Source: Thalassovita gelatinovora
GTDB taxonomy: Bacteria > Pseudomonadota > Alphaproteobacteria > Rhodobacterales > Rhodobacteraceae
Length of the DNA stretch: 64,000 nt
Direction of reading: 5' to 3'
Assembly: GCF_001458355.1 (NCBI RefSeq)
Contig: NZ_CYSA01000025.1
Span: 218,579-282,578, forward strand
How positions within the stretch are numbered: position 1 is the stretch's first letter; every line of letters begins with the position of its first letter. Shown here one piece after another: positions 38,230 to 48,105 of the stretch. Below the pieces are notes generated by a model. That model saw nothing but the letters and a program-made list of their open reading frames with translations. It did no database searches and was not told the origin of the DNA. The position numbers and the translations under genes are program-made.

Positions 38230-38763
38230 TCAGCGCACGATGGTGCCGGTGCGGCGGATTTTGCGTTGCAACTGCATGATGCCATACATCAGCGCTTCGG
38301 CGGTGGGCGGGCAGCCGGGCACGTAGACATCGACCGGCACCACGCGGTCACAACCGCGCACGACCGAATAGCTGTAATGGTAATAGCCGCCACCATTGGC
38401 GCAGGACCCCATCGAGATCACGTAGCGCGGTTCCGGCATCTGGTCATAGACCTTGCGCAGCGCGGGGGCCATTTTGTTGGTCAGCGTGCCGGCAACGATC
38501 ATCAGGTCGGATTGGCGCGGGCTGGCGCGTGGCGCGGTGCCGTAGCGTTCCAGATCGTAGCGCGGCATCGAGGTGTGCATCATTTCGACCGCACAACACG
38601 CCAGACCAAAAGTCATCCAGTGCAGCGACCCGGTGCGGCCCCAATTGACGATGTCTTCGACCGTGGTCAGCAGGAACCCTTTGTCCTGCAATTCGCGGTT
38701 CAGCTCCTGCGTGGCGACCTCGCGGTCGGCCCCGGCAGTATTGGCCCCGGCCATCACTCCCAT
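38230..38763 (-). CDS. nuoB: NADH-quinone oxidoreductase subunit B
   Basis: A 177-residue subunit holding the N2 [4Fe-4S] cluster next to the quinone: [18 protein letters not shown] and [11 protein letters not shown] supply the four Cys. Starts at 38763 ([15 protein letters not shown]...) and 38754 ([12 protein letters not shown]) are both possible; the second overlaps the nuoA stop. It is a highly conserved gene with little doubt. Confidence 0.97.
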   Translation of the reverse strand: MGVMAGANTAGADREVATQELNRELQDKGFLLTTVEDIVNWGRTGSLHWMTFGLACCAVEMMHTSMPRYDLERYGTAPRASPRQSDLMIVAGTLTNKMAPALRKVYDQMPEPRYVISMGSCANGGGYYHYSYSVVRGCDRVVPVDVYVPGCPPTAEALMYGIMQLQRKIRRTGTIVR

Positions 38764-39119
38764 TCCAGCGCCCCTTTCTTCCACTCATAGGCAAAGCCTG
38801 CGGTCAGCACGCCGAGGAAAACGATCATCGACCAGAAACCGACCATCGAGAGATCCTTGAACGCGACAGCCCAAGGAAACAGCATGGCGATTTCGAGATC
38901 GAAAATAATGAACAGGATCGAGACCAGATAGAACCGGACATCGAATTTCATCCGCGCGTCGTCAAAGGCGTTGAAACCGCATTCGTAAGCCGACACCTTT
39001 TCGGGGTCCGGATTGCGAACAGCAATAACAATGGCGGCGAGGATCAGGACAAGGCCAAGTACAATCGCAATGGCCAGAAAGACGAGGATGGGAAGGTATT
39101 CCCTCAGCATCTCTTCCAC
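38754..39119 (-). CDS. nuoA: NADH-quinone oxidoreductase subunit A
   Basis: A 121-residue membrane subunit with three helices. [34 protein letters not shown] contains the flexible loop and the conserved acidic residues. GTG 39119 was chosen because GGAG lies 5-6 bases upstream and the resulting length equals that of Paracoccus NuoA; an ATG five codons earlier would place that GGAG inside the gene. It is the first gene of the operon. Confidence 0.94.
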   Translation of the reverse strand: MEEMLREYLPILVFLAIAIVLGLVLILAAIVIAVRNPDPEKVSAYECGFNAFDDARMKFDVRFYLVSILFIIFDLEIAMLFPWAVAFKDLSMVGFWSMIVFLGVLTAGFAYEWKKGALEWE

Positions 39120-39509
39120 GGTGGCTCCTTTCATGCGCGGATGGGCGCAGTCAGTAGGCTGCTTTAGCTAGGCAGGGTTTACTCCTGCCCCTTGGCAGGG
39201 TCAACCGAACCGGGGACACATTCAAATAAATGAAGATGATGCATTTTTCCCGGTATACAACTGCACACGCAGCCTTTCCCATGCTGTCACGCAGCAAAGA
39301 TATTCAGTTTTTTTTACGTTACGCCGAATTTCCGTCTGCTGGCATGGAAAAGCCGCCCTCCGGGGCGGCAGCGATTCTTTTTCAATGGCGGGGCAAGCGT
39401 TCGCGGCCAAAGGATTAAAGAACGGGCAAACGGCGCCCGATAGGGGCGCCGTTGGTGATTTCAAAAGAACAGATTCGCGCGGCACAATCCGGCTGAACGG
39501 TCAGGCCGG
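39120..39509. promoter_or_regulatory. Intergenic region: nuo promoter side plus two terminator hairpins for the liu operon
   Basis: This stretch of 390 bp holds no credible gene. On the minus strand, after liuC (stop at 39510), AACGGCGCCC/GGGCGCCGTT (39429-39438 and 39444-39453) forms a 10-bp stem. Further along, GCCGCCC/GGGCGGC (39352-39358 and 39363-39369), followed by TTTT (39348-39351), forms a classic terminator. The part nearest nuoA (39120-39300) must hold the nuo promoter, where GGCAGG/CCTGCC arms (39171-39176 and 39184-39189) suggest a leader hairpin. I cannot place -35/-10 boxes with confidence. Confidence 0.65.
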
Positions 39510-40292
39510 TCAGCCCTGCCAGCCGGGTTTGCGTTTATCGAAGAACGCGCCGATCCCTTCGGGGGCTTCGGTCCCTTCCCAGCAAGCGGCCAGTTCGGAC
39601 GCGGTGTGTTGAATAACGTCTTCGTCGATGCGCGGCCCCAGCGTGCGCAGCAGCGCCTTGGCGCGGGCCACGGCCCCCGGGGCGCAGTCCAGATAGGGGG
39701 CGATTTCGGCCTCGACGGCGGCCTCCAGATCTTCGGCTGGCACCGATTTGGCCAGCAGGCCCAGGTCGACCGCTTCGGCGGCATCGAAACGACGGCCCGA
39801 CATGAACACCCGGCGCGCCCGGGCTTCGCCCATCCGGGCGCAGACATAGGGCCCGATGGTGGCCGGGATCAGGCCCAGCCGGGTTTCGGTCAGCGCCATC
39901 GTTACCTGGTCGCTGCCAATGGCGATATCGCAGACGCTGGCCATGCCGACGCCGCCGCCAAAGGCATTGCCCTGCAGTCGCCCGATCAGCGGTTTCGGCA
40001 AGGTGTTGAGCGCCTGCAACATGCGGGCAAGCTTGGTCGCTTCGACCATCCGGGTTTCACGATCAGCGTCGAATTGGCTGCGCATCCAGCCCAGATCGCC
40101 GCCAGCGCAGAAGGTTTTGCCCTTTGCGGCCAACACCACGACGCGCACGCTGTCATCCGCCGCCAAGGCATCGGCCCCGGCGTGAATTTCGGCGATCATC
40201 TGCGCCGACATCGCGTTGTGTTTTTCCGCCCGGTCCAGCCACAGGGTGGCAACGCCACGCGCGTCGGTCCCGATCTCGATAGTGTCGTACAT
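39510..40292 (-). CDS. liuC: Enoyl-CoA hydratase/isomerase, probable methylglutaconyl-CoA hydratase
   Basis: This encodes 260 residues of the crotonase fold. AAKGKTFCAGGDLGWMRS forms the oxyanion hole and GGVGMASVCDIAIGS the second conserved helix. In leucine breakdown this step hydrates 3-methylglutaconyl-CoA to HMG-CoA. The specificity is inferred from its place at the end of the liu operon. ATG 40292 (MYDTIEIGT) follows an AGGAGGA-like site; the longer frame through the upstream gene is rejected. Confidence 0.88.
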   Translation of the reverse strand: MYDTIEIGTDARGVATLWLDRAEKHNAMSAQMIAEIHAGADALAADDSVRVVVLAAKGKTFCAGGDLGWMRSQFDADRETRMVEATKLARMLQALNTLPKPLIGRLQGNAFGGGVGMASVCDIAIGSDQVTMALTETRLGLIPATIGPYVCARMGEARARRVFMSGRRFDAAEAVDLGLLAKSVPAEDLEAAVEAEIAPYLDCAPGAVARAKALLRTLGPRIDEDVIQHTASELAACWEGTEAPEGIGAFFDKRKPGWQG

Positions 40293-40312
40293 CCTGTCCT
40301 CCTCCGGCCGGT

Positions 40313-40690
40313 TCAGGCCGCCATGATCATCACATAGGCCGCCAGCGCCAGCATCACCGTGGTGATCGGTGCCCACAGCCTGCGTTCTTTGCGCGACCGG
40401 GTGATCCAGTTCAACGTGCAGGTCATTGCCGACAGGCCAACCGCCCCCCAGCCCGTCCAGCGCGGCCAGAAGCCGCCGGCAAATCCCGCCGCCGACAAGA
40501 TCGACAGCGCCATGAACGCCAGCAGCAGGATCGACAGTGCCGCCAGCACCCGCCCGCTTGGGGGCAGCGCGCCCTTGCGCTGACCGCCTTGGGTGTATTC
40601 GCCCAGCGGCAGCCCTGCGATCAGCAGCAGCTGGAACGCGACCGTAGCCAGGCACATCAGGGCGTAAAGCTGAGCCAGCAGCACCGTCAT
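40313..40690 (-). CDS. Unknown small membrane protein in the liu operon
   Basis: This encodes 125 residues with three or four hydrophobic segments (about 5-28, 46-66, 73-92 and 105-124) and the short basic loops QGGQRK and TRSRKERR. ATG 40690 overlaps the liuE stop (ATGA) and the next gene follows by 20 bp, so it is part of the leucine-degradation transcript. No family is recognised. It may handle substrate uptake or be unrelated. Confidence 0.7.
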   Translation of the reverse strand: MTVLLAQLYALMCLATVAFQLLLIAGLPLGEYTQGGQRKGALPPSGRVLAALSILLLAFMALSILSAAGFAGGFWPRWTGWGAVGLSAMTCTLNWITRSRKERRLWAPITTVMLALAAYVMIMAA

Positions 40691-41541
40691 CCGACGCGCA
40701 TCTTCCGTGCCATGTCTGCCGCGCGATCCAACACAGAGGTATCAAGCCCGGTCTGGTATCCCAGTTCGGTCAGCCGCGCCTGCACCGCTTCGGTCGCCAC
40801 GTTGCCCGCAGCCCCCGGCGCGTAAGGACAACCGCCCAAGCCGCCGACGGCGGCGTCGAACACCCGCACTCCCTTTTCCAGCGACACTTCGATATTGGCC
40901 AGCGCCCGGCCCGCCGTGTCGTGGTAATGCCCGGCCAGGCGATCCGCCGGGAACACGTTCAACACCGCGTCGAGCATCGCCGCGATGGTTTCCGGTGTCC
41001 CCTGCCCGATGGTGTCGCCCAGACTGATTTCATAACACCCCATGGCGTTCAGCGCCTCGGCCACGCGGGCCACCTGCGCCGGGTCGGTCGGTCCGTCATA
41101 AGGGCAATCGGTGACGCAGGAAATATAGCCGCGTACCGGTAGCCCCGCCTGTTTCGCCGCATGGGCGACCGGTTCGAACCGATCCAGGCTTTCGGCGATG
41201 GTGGCGTTGATATTGGCCTTGGAAAACCCTTCGGAGGCCGATCCGAAAATTGCCACTTCATCAGCACGGGCGGCCAGCGCACGTTCCAGCCCCTTCATGT
41301 TCGGGGTCAGCGCGGCATAGGACACGCCCGGTTTGCGTTTGATCCCGGCCAGAACGTCGCCGCTATCGGCCATTTGCGGCACCCATTTGGGGCTGACGAA
41401 GCTGGCCACTTCGATCCGTTTGAACCCGGCTTCGGACAGGCAATCGACCAGCGCGATCTTTTCCGCCGTCGGGATCAGCCGTTTTTCGTTTTGCAGCCCG
41501 TCGCGCGGACCCATTTCGAAGATTTCAACGGTGCCGGTCAT
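40687..41541 (-). CDS. liuE: Hydroxymethylglutaryl-CoA lyase
   Basis: A 284-residue TIM-barrel lyase that cleaves HMG-CoA to acetyl-CoA and acetoacetate, the last step of leucine breakdown. EMGPRDGLQNEKR is the metal-binding start, SVLDRAADMA the end, and GGLGGCPYAPGAAGNVATE carries the catalytic Cys region typical of HMGL. ATGA overlaps join it to liuD and to the membrane gene. Confidence 0.95.
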   Translation of the reverse strand: MTGTVEIFEMGPRDGLQNEKRLIPTAEKIALVDCLSEAGFKRIEVASFVSPKWVPQMADSGDVLAGIKRKPGVSYAALTPNMKGLERALAARADEVAIFGSASEGFSKANINATIAESLDRFEPVAHAAKQAGLPVRGYISCVTDCPYDGPTDPAQVARVAEALNAMGCYEISLGDTIGQGTPETIAAMLDAVLNVFPADRLAGHYHDTAGRALANIEVSLEKGVRVFDAAVGGLGGCPYAPGAAGNVATEAVQARLTELGYQTGLDTSVLDRAADMARKMRVG

Positions 41542-43478
41542 GCGTCTTGGTCCTCCAGCCGGATCAGCGCCGCGCCCGCTTCGACCTGCGCCCCCGCCTG
41601 TGCCAGCACTTCGGCCACGACGCCGTCGCGCGCGGCCAGCAAAGCATGTTCCATTTTCATCGCTTCGAGAATGGCCAGCCGGTCGCCTTCGCGCACCTGT
41701 TGACCGGCTTCGGTAAACACTGCCTTGACCAGACCGGGCATCGGCGCTTCGATCAGGTTGCCGTCGCCGCTGGCGCTGGTGGCGACATCGAGCGGGTCGA
41801 TGCGGGCAAATCCCAGCCCGGACTCCGCAAAGACTGTGATCAGGTTGCCGGTCACCACCACGTCAGGGGCGGGAACGCCGTCCAGCATCCAGCGCCCGCC
41901 GACAGTGCTGGCGCTGACCGTTGTGTCGCCGATGGTGACGCTGTGACGGTCCGGGCCAAAGCTGCGGATATCGGCATTGCAAACCTCGCCGTCGAAATCC
42001 AGCGCCACGTGATGCACCAGCGGGTCCCACAGGGTGAAGCCGGTATCATCGCCCGCGCGGTCGAGCAGGCCCAGCGCCGCCAGAGCGGCCAGCGCGCGGT
42101 GTTGCGGCGTCGGCACCGCCGGGCGCACCAGATCGTCAAGATCGCGGCCAATCAGGCCGGTATCGACCTGCCCCGCCGCAAAGCCCGGATGGGCGCAAAG
42201 CGATGACAAGAAGCGCAGATTGGTAACGGTGCCGGCCACCTGACACTTGGCCAGCGCCGTTTTCATCCGCGACAAGGCGATGGCGCGGGTCGGGCCGGAG
42301 GTGATGATCTTGGCGATCATCGGGTCGTAGAACGGGCTGATGGCATCGCCGGCACGCACGCCACTGTCGGAGCGGGCCCCGTCGGGGAAGGCCAGATGTG
42401 CCAGCGTCCCGGTGGCGGGCAAGAACCCCTTGGGCACGTCTTCGGCGTAAAGCCGGACTTCGAAACTGTGACCGGTCAGCGGGATGTCGTCCTGCGCCAG
42501 CGGCAGCGCTTCGCCTGCGGCGACGCGCAATTGCCATTCGACCAGATCGATGCCGGTGACGGCTTCGGTGACCGGGTGTTCGACCTGCAACCGGGTGTTC
42601 ATTTCCATGAACCAGAACCCGTCGGGGCGCAGCCCGTGCGATCCGTCGACGATGAATTCGATGGTGCCCGCGCCTTTGTAGTTAATCGCCTGCGCGGCGC
42701 GCACCGCCGCCTGCCCCATTGCCGCGCGCATGTCTTCGGTCATGCCCGGTGCCGGGGCTTCTTCGATCACTTTCTGATGGCGGCGTTGCAGCGAACAATC
42801 GCGTTCATACAGGTGAACGGCCGTTTGCCCGTCGCCAAAGACCTGCACTTCGATATGGCGCGGTTTCTGGATGTATTTTTCGATCAGCACGTCCGGGTTG
42901 CCGAAAGAGGTCTGCGCTTCGCTTTGCGCACTTTTCAGCGCCTCGTTGAAATCCTTGGGGTCTTCGACCAGCCGCATGCCCTTGCCGCCGCCACCCGCTA
43001 CCGCCTTGATCAAGACCGGGTAACCGATGGTGTCGGCCGCGCCGGACAGGTGTTCGGGGTCCTGATTGGAGCCGTGATAGCCGGGCACCACCGGCACACC
43101 GGCGGCTTCCATCAAGACCTTGGCGGCATCTTTCAGTCCCATTTTGCGGATCGCGTCCGCCGAGGGGCCGATAAAGGTCAGCCCGGCCGCATCGACCGCG
43201 TCGACGAATTCGGGGTTTTCAGACAGGAAGCCATAGCCGGGATGGATCGCCTGTGCGCCGGTTTGCAACGCGGCTTCGATGATGCGGTCGGCCCGGAGAT
43301 AGCTGTCCGCCGGGGCCGAGCCGCCGATATGCACCGCTTCGTCGGCGGCGGCGACATGGGCGGCGGCGGCATCGGCATCGGAATAGACCGCGACCACCTT
43401 GACGCCCATATCGCGGGCGGTGCGGGCCACCCGGCAGGCGATTTCACCACGATTGGCGATCAGGATCTTGTCAAACAT
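41538..43478 (-). CDS. liuD: Methylcrotonyl-CoA carboxylase, biotin-carboxylase/carrier subunit
   Basis: A 646-residue subunit. The N-terminal biotin carboxylase (about 1-445) has FDKILIANRGEIACRVARTA and AGGGGKGMRLV. The C-terminal biotin carrier has LEAMKMEHALLAA, where the Lys in MKM is biotinylated, presumably by BirA encoded at 20830. It carboxylates 3-methylcrotonyl-CoA together with LiuB. It couples to liuE by ATGA. The 81-bp gap before it holds a dispersed repeat. Confidence 0.96.
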   Translation of the reverse strand: MFDKILIANRGEIACRVARTARDMGVKVVAVYSDADAAAAHVAAADEAVHIGGSAPADSYLRADRIIEAALQTGAQAIHPGYGFLSENPEFVDAVDAAGLTFIGPSADAIRKMGLKDAAKVLMEAAGVPVVPGYHGSNQDPEHLSGAADTIGYPVLIKAVAGGGGKGMRLVEDPKDFNEALKSAQSEAQTSFGNPDVLIEKYIQKPRHIEVQVFGDGQTAVHLYERDCSLQRRHQKVIEEAPAPGMTEDMRAAMGQAAVRAAQAINYKGAGTIEFIVDGSHGLRPDGFWFMEMNTRLQVEHPVTEAVTGIDLVEWQLRVAAGEALPLAQDDIPLTGHSFEVRLYAEDVPKGFLPATGTLAHLAFPDGARSDSGVRAGDAISPFYDPMIAKIITSGPTRAIALSRMKTALAKCQVAGTVTNLRFLSSLCAHPGFAAGQVDTGLIGRDLDDLVRPAVPTPQHRALAALAALGLLDRAGDDTGFTLWDPLVHHVALDFDGEVCNADIRSFGPDRHSVTIGDTTVSASTVGGRWMLDGVPAPDVVVTGNLITVFAESGLGFARIDPLDVATSASGDGNLIEAPMPGLVKAVFTEAGQQVREGDRLAILEAMKMEHALLAARDGVVAEVLAQAGAQVEAGAALIRLEDQDA

Positions 43479-43528
43479 CGGTTTGGTCCTTTTGGCTTGG
43501 TCCGGAACGGGGGCTGCCTGCCCCCGGA

Positions 43529-43557
43529 CCCCCGGGGATATTTTTGAACAGAAGAAA
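43529..43557 (+). repeat. Short dispersed intergenic element, copy A
   Basis: CCCCCGGGGATATTT followed by TTGAACAGAAGAAA lies between liuB and liuD. A near copy lies at 48024-48054 on the opposite strand. The element is preceded by a GGGGGCTGCCTGCCCCC-like hairpin (43509-43525). I recall similar tails in other Rhodobacteraceae, but I cannot check. Confidence 0.45.
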
Positions 43558-43559
43558 GA

Positions 43560-45164
43560 TTACATCCGGAACACGCCGAACCGCGTGTCTTCGATCGGCG
43601 CGTTCAGCGAGGCGCTGAGGCTGAGCGCCAGCACGTCGCGGGTTTTGCGCGGGTCGATGACGCCATCATCCCAGAGCCGGGCAGAGGCGTAGAGCGGGTG
43701 GCTTTGCTGTTCGAACATGTCGATGGTGGGGCGTTTGAAATCGGCTTCTTCTTCTGCCGACCAAGTGCCGCCCTGCCGCTCGATGCCATCGCGTTTGACG
43801 GTGGCGAGAACGCCGGCGGCCTGTTCGCCGCCCATCACCGAAATGCGACTGTTCGGCCAGGTCCACAGGAAGCGAGGCGAATAGGCCCGACCCGCCATGC
43901 CGTAATTGCCCGCGCCAAAGGAGCCGCCCACCAGCATGGTGATTTTCGGCACCTTGGTGGCGGCGACGGCGGTGACCATTTTCGCCCCGTGCCGCGCGAT
44001 GCCTTCGTTTTCGTATTTACGCCCGACCATGAAGCCGGTGATGTTTTGCAAGAACACCAGCGGGATCTTGCGCTGGCTGCACAGTTCGATGAAATGCGCG
44101 CCCTTCTGGGCGGCTTCGGAAAACAGCACGCCATTATTGGCGACGATGCCGACCGGGCAGCCTTTGACATGGGCGAAGCCGGTGACCAGCGTTTCGCCGA
44201 AGCGCGGTTTGAATTCGTCAAAGCGCGACCCGTCGACCACCCGGGCGATCACTTCCCGGATGTCGTAAGGCGTGCGCAGATCGGCAGGCACCACGCCGAA
44301 GATTTCATCGGGGTCATAGGCCGGGTCTTCGGGGCTTTGCCATTGCACCGTCTGCGGCTTGGCGCGGTTCAGGTGGCTGACCGCGCGGCGCGCCAGCGCC
44401 AGCGCGTGGGCGTCGTCTTCGGCCAGATAATCAGCGACACCGGACAGACGGGTATGCACATCGCCACCGCCGAGGTCTTCGGCGCTGACAACTTCACCGG
44501 TGGCGGCCTTGACCAGCGGCGGACCGGCAAGAAAGATGGTGCCCTGATCCTTGACGATGATGGTGACGTCGGACATCGCGGGCACGTAAGCGCCGCCAGC
44601 GGTGCAGGACCCCATCACCACGGCAATCTGCGGGATGCCCTTGGCCGACATGTTGGCCTGATTATAAAAGATCCGGCCGAAATGGTCGCGGTCGGGGAAC
44701 ACTTCGTCCTGCTGCGGCAGGTTGGCACCGCCTGAATCAACAAGGTAGATGCAGGGCAGATGGTTCTGTTCGGCGATTTCCTGCGCCCGCAGGTGCTTTT
44801 TCACCGTCATCGGGTAATAGGTGCCGCCCTTCACCGTGGCGTCGTTGCACACCACCATGACTTCTTGGCCATGGACCCGGCCGATCCCGGCAATGACACC
44901 GGCGGCGGGGGCGGCATTGTCATACATGTCATGCGCTGCGGTGGCGCCGATTTCGAGGAAGGGCGACCCGGCATCAAGCAGGTTGGCGACCCGTCGGCGC
45001 GGCAGCATCTTGCCGCGCTCTTCGTGCCGTTTGCGGGACCTTTCACCGCCGCCCAGCCGGGCGGCTTCGGCGGCGCGGGACACGGTTTCGAGCGCTTCGA
45101 GATGGCCGCGCAGATTGGTCTGGAAGGTTTCTGAAGACGGGATGGCTTGGGATTTCAGTTTCAT
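43560..45164 (-). CDS. liuB: Methylcrotonyl-CoA carboxylase, carboxyltransferase subunit
   Basis: A 534-residue carboxyltransferase. [38 protein letters not shown] is the methylcrotonyl-type signature, and the C-terminal [15 protein letters not shown] and [21 protein letters not shown] blocks are intact. It forms the enzyme with LiuD and acts on 3-methylcrotonyl-CoA. It overlaps the acyl-CoA synthetase upstream by 4 bp. Confidence 0.95.
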   Translation of the reverse strand: MKLKSQAIPSSETFQTNLRGHLEALETVSRAAEAARLGGGERSRKRHEERGKMLPRRRVANLLDAGSPFLEIGATAAHDMYDNAAPAAGVIAGIGRVHGQEVMVVCNDATVKGGTYYPMTVKKHLRAQEIAEQNHLPCIYLVDSGGANLPQQDEVFPDRDHFGRIFYNQANMSAKGIPQIAVVMGSCTAGGAYVPAMSDVTIIVKDQGTIFLAGPPLVKAATGEVVSAEDLGGGDVHTRLSGVADYLAEDDAHALALARRAVSHLNRAKPQTVQWQSPEDPAYDPDEIFGVVPADLRTPYDIREVIARVVDGSRFDEFKPRFGETLVTGFAHVKGCPVGIVANNGVLFSEAAQKGAHFIELCSQRKIPLVFLQNITGFMVGRKYENEGIARHGAKMVTAVAATKVPKITMLVGGSFGAGNYGMAGRAYSPRFLWTWPNSRISVMGGEQAAGVLATVKRDGIERQGGTWSAEEEADFKRPTIDMFEQQSHPLYASARLWDDGVIDPRKTRDVLALSLSASLNAPIEDTRFGVFRM

Positions 45165-46738
45165 GTGTCGCCCTCGGTTTCGCGCGCTGCGCGTGCTTTC
45201 AGTTCTTTTCGGATCACCTTGCCGGTCACGGTCATTGGCAGGGCATCGAGAAACGCGATTTCGCGCGGGTAGGAATGTTTGGCGACCCGGGTCTTGGCGA
45301 AATCCTGCAAGTCCCTGGCCAGTGCGTCGCTTGGGTCAAACCCCGGTTTGAGCACCACATAGGCCTTGACGATCTCGGTGCGCAGCGCGTCGGGTTTGCC
45401 GACCACGCCGACGGTGGCGACGGACGCGTGTTTCAGCAGACCGTCTTCGATCTCGCTTGGTCCGATGCGGTAGCCGGCCGAGGTGATCACGTCGTCTTCG
45501 CGCCCGACGAAGCGCAGGAAATCACCGTCCCAAGTGCCCCGGTCGCCGGTCAGCATCCAGTCGCCGATGAATTTCTCTGCCGTTTCTTCGGGCCGGTTCC
45601 AGTAGCCCAGCATCATGCTGGCCGCGCCTTTGCGGATGGCGATATCGCCCTCACCGTCGGTGGGATTGCCGTCCGCGTCAAGCACCGCGATGTCGAAGCC
45701 GGGCGCGGGTTTGCCAAGGCAGCCCGGTTTCGGGCTGAACAGGGCCGCGCAGGAGGACGCCACCATGTTGCATTCGGTCTGGCCGTAGAATTCGTTGATC
45801 TGCAAGCCAAAGGCACGGCGGCCCCAGTCGAGCATTTCCGCCCCCAAGGGTTCGCCGCCCGATGCGACCGAACGCAGGCCGGCAATGGCGGCGTCTTCTG
45901 CCTTCAACATGCGCAAAGCGGTGGGCGGGAAGAAGATGTTTTTCACCCCGGCCATGTCGACGATACGCTGACAATCGGCGACGGTGAACTTGTCCAGCCG
46001 CGCGGCGATCACCGGCACGCCCAAAGCCAGCCCCGGCATCAGCACGTCGAACAACCCGCCGATCCAGGCCCAGTCGGCCGGGGTCCACAGGCAATCGTCC
46101 GGCTGGCCCAGAAAATCATGACTGATCTCGACCCCGGGCAGATGGCCGATCAGCATCCGGTGACCGTGCAACGCGCCCTTGGGCGCCCCGGTCGTGCCGC
46201 TGGTATAGATCAGCACGGCGGCGTCTTCGGGGCCGGTTTGCACGGTATCAAAGCGGGTATCCGAAAGATCGCAATGTTCGGGGATCAGCGATTGCTGCCC
46301 TGCCCCCTTCAGCCATTCGGCCAGCCCTTCGGTGCCTTCGGGATCAGCAATGACCAGATCGACACCGGCATCTTGCAACCTTGTTATCAACGCCTCGGTG
46401 CCGAACAGCTTGAACAGCGGGATCGATATCGCGCCGAGTTTCCAGCAGGCGATATGCGCCGCCGCCGTCCACGGCGATTGCGACCGCAACACGCCGACCC
46501 GGTCGCCGCGTTGCACGCCGCGCCGGACCATGTCATGCGCCAAACCGTCGGCCATCTGCCGCAACCGGCCATAGCTGACGGTCTGACGGGTGCCCCCGGT
46601 CATGTCGATGATCGCCACCCGGTCGGGCGCACGCGCGGCCCAGTCATCGCAGACCTGAACCGCCATGTTCAGCCGCGCAGGGATGTCCCAGCGAAATCCC
46701 CGGATCAGCGCACCATAGCTGTCAACATGCGGCAGCAT
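45161..46738 (-). CDS. AMP-forming acyl-CoA synthetase of the liu operon
   Basis: A 525-residue adenylate-forming enzyme. The P-loop [17 protein letters not shown], then [11 protein letters not shown] and the hinge [21 protein letters not shown], mark it, with the catalytic Lys in [11 protein letters not shown] near the end. It activates an organic acid with CoA and ATP. Operon position suggests isovalerate, acetoacetate or a related short-chain acid. It resembles the acetyl/medium-chain (ACS/ACSM) group. It lies between liuA and liuB with tight spacing. Confidence 0.88.
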   Translation of the reverse strand: MLPHVDSYGALIRGFRWDIPARLNMAVQVCDDWAARAPDRVAIIDMTGGTRQTVSYGRLRQMADGLAHDMVRRGVQRGDRVGVLRSQSPWTAAAHIACWKLGAISIPLFKLFGTEALITRLQDAGVDLVIADPEGTEGLAEWLKGAGQQSLIPEHCDLSDTRFDTVQTGPEDAAVLIYTSGTTGAPKGALHGHRMLIGHLPGVEISHDFLGQPDDCLWTPADWAWIGGLFDVLMPGLALGVPVIAARLDKFTVADCQRIVDMAGVKNIFFPPTALRMLKAEDAAIAGLRSVASGGEPLGAEMLDWGRRAFGLQINEFYGQTECNMVASSCAALFSPKPGCLGKPAPGFDIAVLDADGNPTDGEGDIAIRKGAASMMLGYWNRPEETAEKFIGDWMLTGDRGTWDGDFLRFVGREDDVITSAGYRIGPSEIEDGLLKHASVATVGVVGKPDALRTEIVKAYVVLKPGFDPSDALARDLQDFAKTRVAKHSYPREIAFLDALPMTVTGKVIRKELKARAARETEGDT

Positions 46739-46741
46739 GGC

Positions 46742-47905
46742 TCAGCGCATCGCCGCCATCAATTCGCGGCCCACCAGCATACGGCGGATTTCCGAGGTTC
46801 CGGCGCCGATTTCCATCAGCTTGGCATCGCGGAAAATCCGGGCAACCGGGCTGTCGGACAGGAACCCAGCACCGCCCAGGGCCTGCACCGCCTGATGCGA
46901 CACTTTCATCGCTTCTTCGCTGGCATAGAGCACGCAGGCAGCGGCGTCCTGACGGGTGACTTCACCGCGATCACAGGATTTGGCCACTTCGTAGACATAG
47001 GCGCGCGACGAATTCATCGAGGTATACATATCGGCGATCTTGCCCTGCATCAGCTGGAAATCCCCGATCGACTGACCGAATTGTTTGCGTTCGACCATGT
47101 AGGGCATGACTTCGTCCAGACAGGCGGCCATAATGCCGGTGCCGATCCCCGACAGCACCACGCGTTCGTAATCCAGCCCCGACATCAGCACCCGCACGCC
47201 CTTACCTTCTTCGCCCAGCACGTTTTCGAACGGCACTTCGACGTCTTCGAAGATCAGTTCGGCGGTGTTCGATCCACGCATGCCCAGCTTGTCGAAATGG
47301 TTCGAGGTGGAAAAACCGGTCATCGATTTTTCGATGATGAAGGCGGTGATGCCTTTCGATCCGGCCTCGGGGTCGGTTTTGGCATAGACCACCAGAGTAT
47401 CGGCATCCGGCCCGTTGGTGATCCAGTATTTATTGCCGTTGAGCACGTAATAGCCATTGCGCTTTTCGGCCTTGAGCTTCATCGACACCACGTCGGACCC
47501 GGCAGACGGTTCCGACATTGCCAGCGCACCAATCGCTGTGCCGGAAATCAATCCGGGCAGGTATTTCTGTTTTTGCTCTTCATTGCCATTGAGCTTGATC
47601 TGATTGACGCACAGGTTGGAATGGGCGCCATAAGACAGGCTGACCGACGCCGAGGCGCGGGCGATTTCTTCGACCGCGATCACATGTGCCAGATAGGACA
47701 TACCGGCACCGCCATAGGCTTCGGAGGTGGTGATCCCCAACAGGCCCAGTTCCCCCATTTCGCGCCACAACTCGTTAGGGAAGGCGTTTGAGCGATCGAT
47801 TTCGGCCGCCATCGGCTTGACCCGCTCCTGCGCCCAGCGATGCACCATTTCGCGCAACGCATTCACATCTTCGCCCAGATCGAAATTCATCACTGCGTTG
47901 AACAT
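46742..47905 (-). CDS. liuA: Isovaleryl-CoA dehydrogenase
   Basis: A 387-residue FAD acyl-CoA dehydrogenase. [19 protein letters not shown] and [17 protein letters not shown] form the flavin/substrate loops, with [31 protein letters not shown] near the C-terminus. Its first-in-operon position before liuB/liuD supports isovaleryl-CoA as substrate. ATG 47905 follows GGAGGAG; an in-frame start 33 bp upstream is not needed. A palindromic operator candidate lies 27-40 bp upstream. Confidence 0.93.
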   Translation of the reverse strand: MFNAVMNFDLGEDVNALREMVHRWAQERVKPMAAEIDRSNAFPNELWREMGELGLLGITTSEAYGGAGMSYLAHVIAVEEIARASASVSLSYGAHSNLCVNQIKLNGNEEQKQKYLPGLISGTAIGALAMSEPSAGSDVVSMKLKAEKRNGYYVLNGNKYWITNGPDADTLVVYAKTDPEAGSKGITAFIIEKSMTGFSTSNHFDKLGMRGSNTAELIFEDVEVPFENVLGEEGKGVRVLMSGLDYERVVLSGIGTGIMAACLDEVMPYMVERKQFGQSIGDFQLMQGKIADMYTSMNSSRAYVYEVAKSCDRGEVTRQDAAACVLYASEEAMKVSHQAVQALGGAGFLSDSPVARIFRDAKLMEIGAGTSEIRRMLVGRELMAAMR

Positions 47906-47931
47906 GGCCCGGCTCCTCCATTCCGATTTAA

Positions 47932-47945
47932 TGAACACTTGTTCA
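47932..47945. promoter_or_regulatory. TetR-type palindrome upstream of liuA
   Basis: TGAACA and TGTTCA flank a central CT; the symmetry extends outward, with one mismatch, over 47927-47950. The site lies just upstream of the liuA ribosome site, typical for a repressor of the liu genes. Regulators of branched-chain catabolism include TetR-type proteins. None is encoded in this window. Confidence 0.55.
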
Positions 47946-48023
47946 ATAAAATGTCACAGCCCCCGAGTCGCGTCAAGGGCGCATGTGCCAGACGGCTGCG
48001 CCGCCGCCCGCAAAGACGGCAAC

Positions 48024-48054
48024 CTTCTTCTGTTGTTTGCGAAATATCCCGGGG
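48024..48054 (-). repeat. Short dispersed intergenic element, copy B
   Basis: On the minus strand it reads CCCCGGGATATTT, then AACAGAAGAA after about eight bases, matching copy A at 43529. It lies between liuA and the DegT-type gene. Confidence 0.42.
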
Positions 48055-48060
48055 TGAATA

Positions 48061-48105
48061 CGTTGAAAATCGCCGCGATTTTCAACGCAGAGGGGCGGCG
48101 CCCCT
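48061..48105 (-). terminator. Two hairpins after the DegT-type aminotransferase gene
   Basis: AGGGGC/GCCCCT (48091-48096 and 48100-48105) directly abuts the stop codon of the DegT gene. Then CGTTGAAAATCG/CGATTTTCAACG (48061-48072 and 48076-48087) forms a perfect 12-bp stem around three bases. A T-run is lacking, but the stems at the gene end suggest termination. Confidence 0.55.

Noticed and set aside
45275-47791. 838-codon open frame on the plus strand opposite the acyl-CoA synthetase and liuA
   Set aside because: Spans two clear genes in reverse and shows no recognisable protein sequence.
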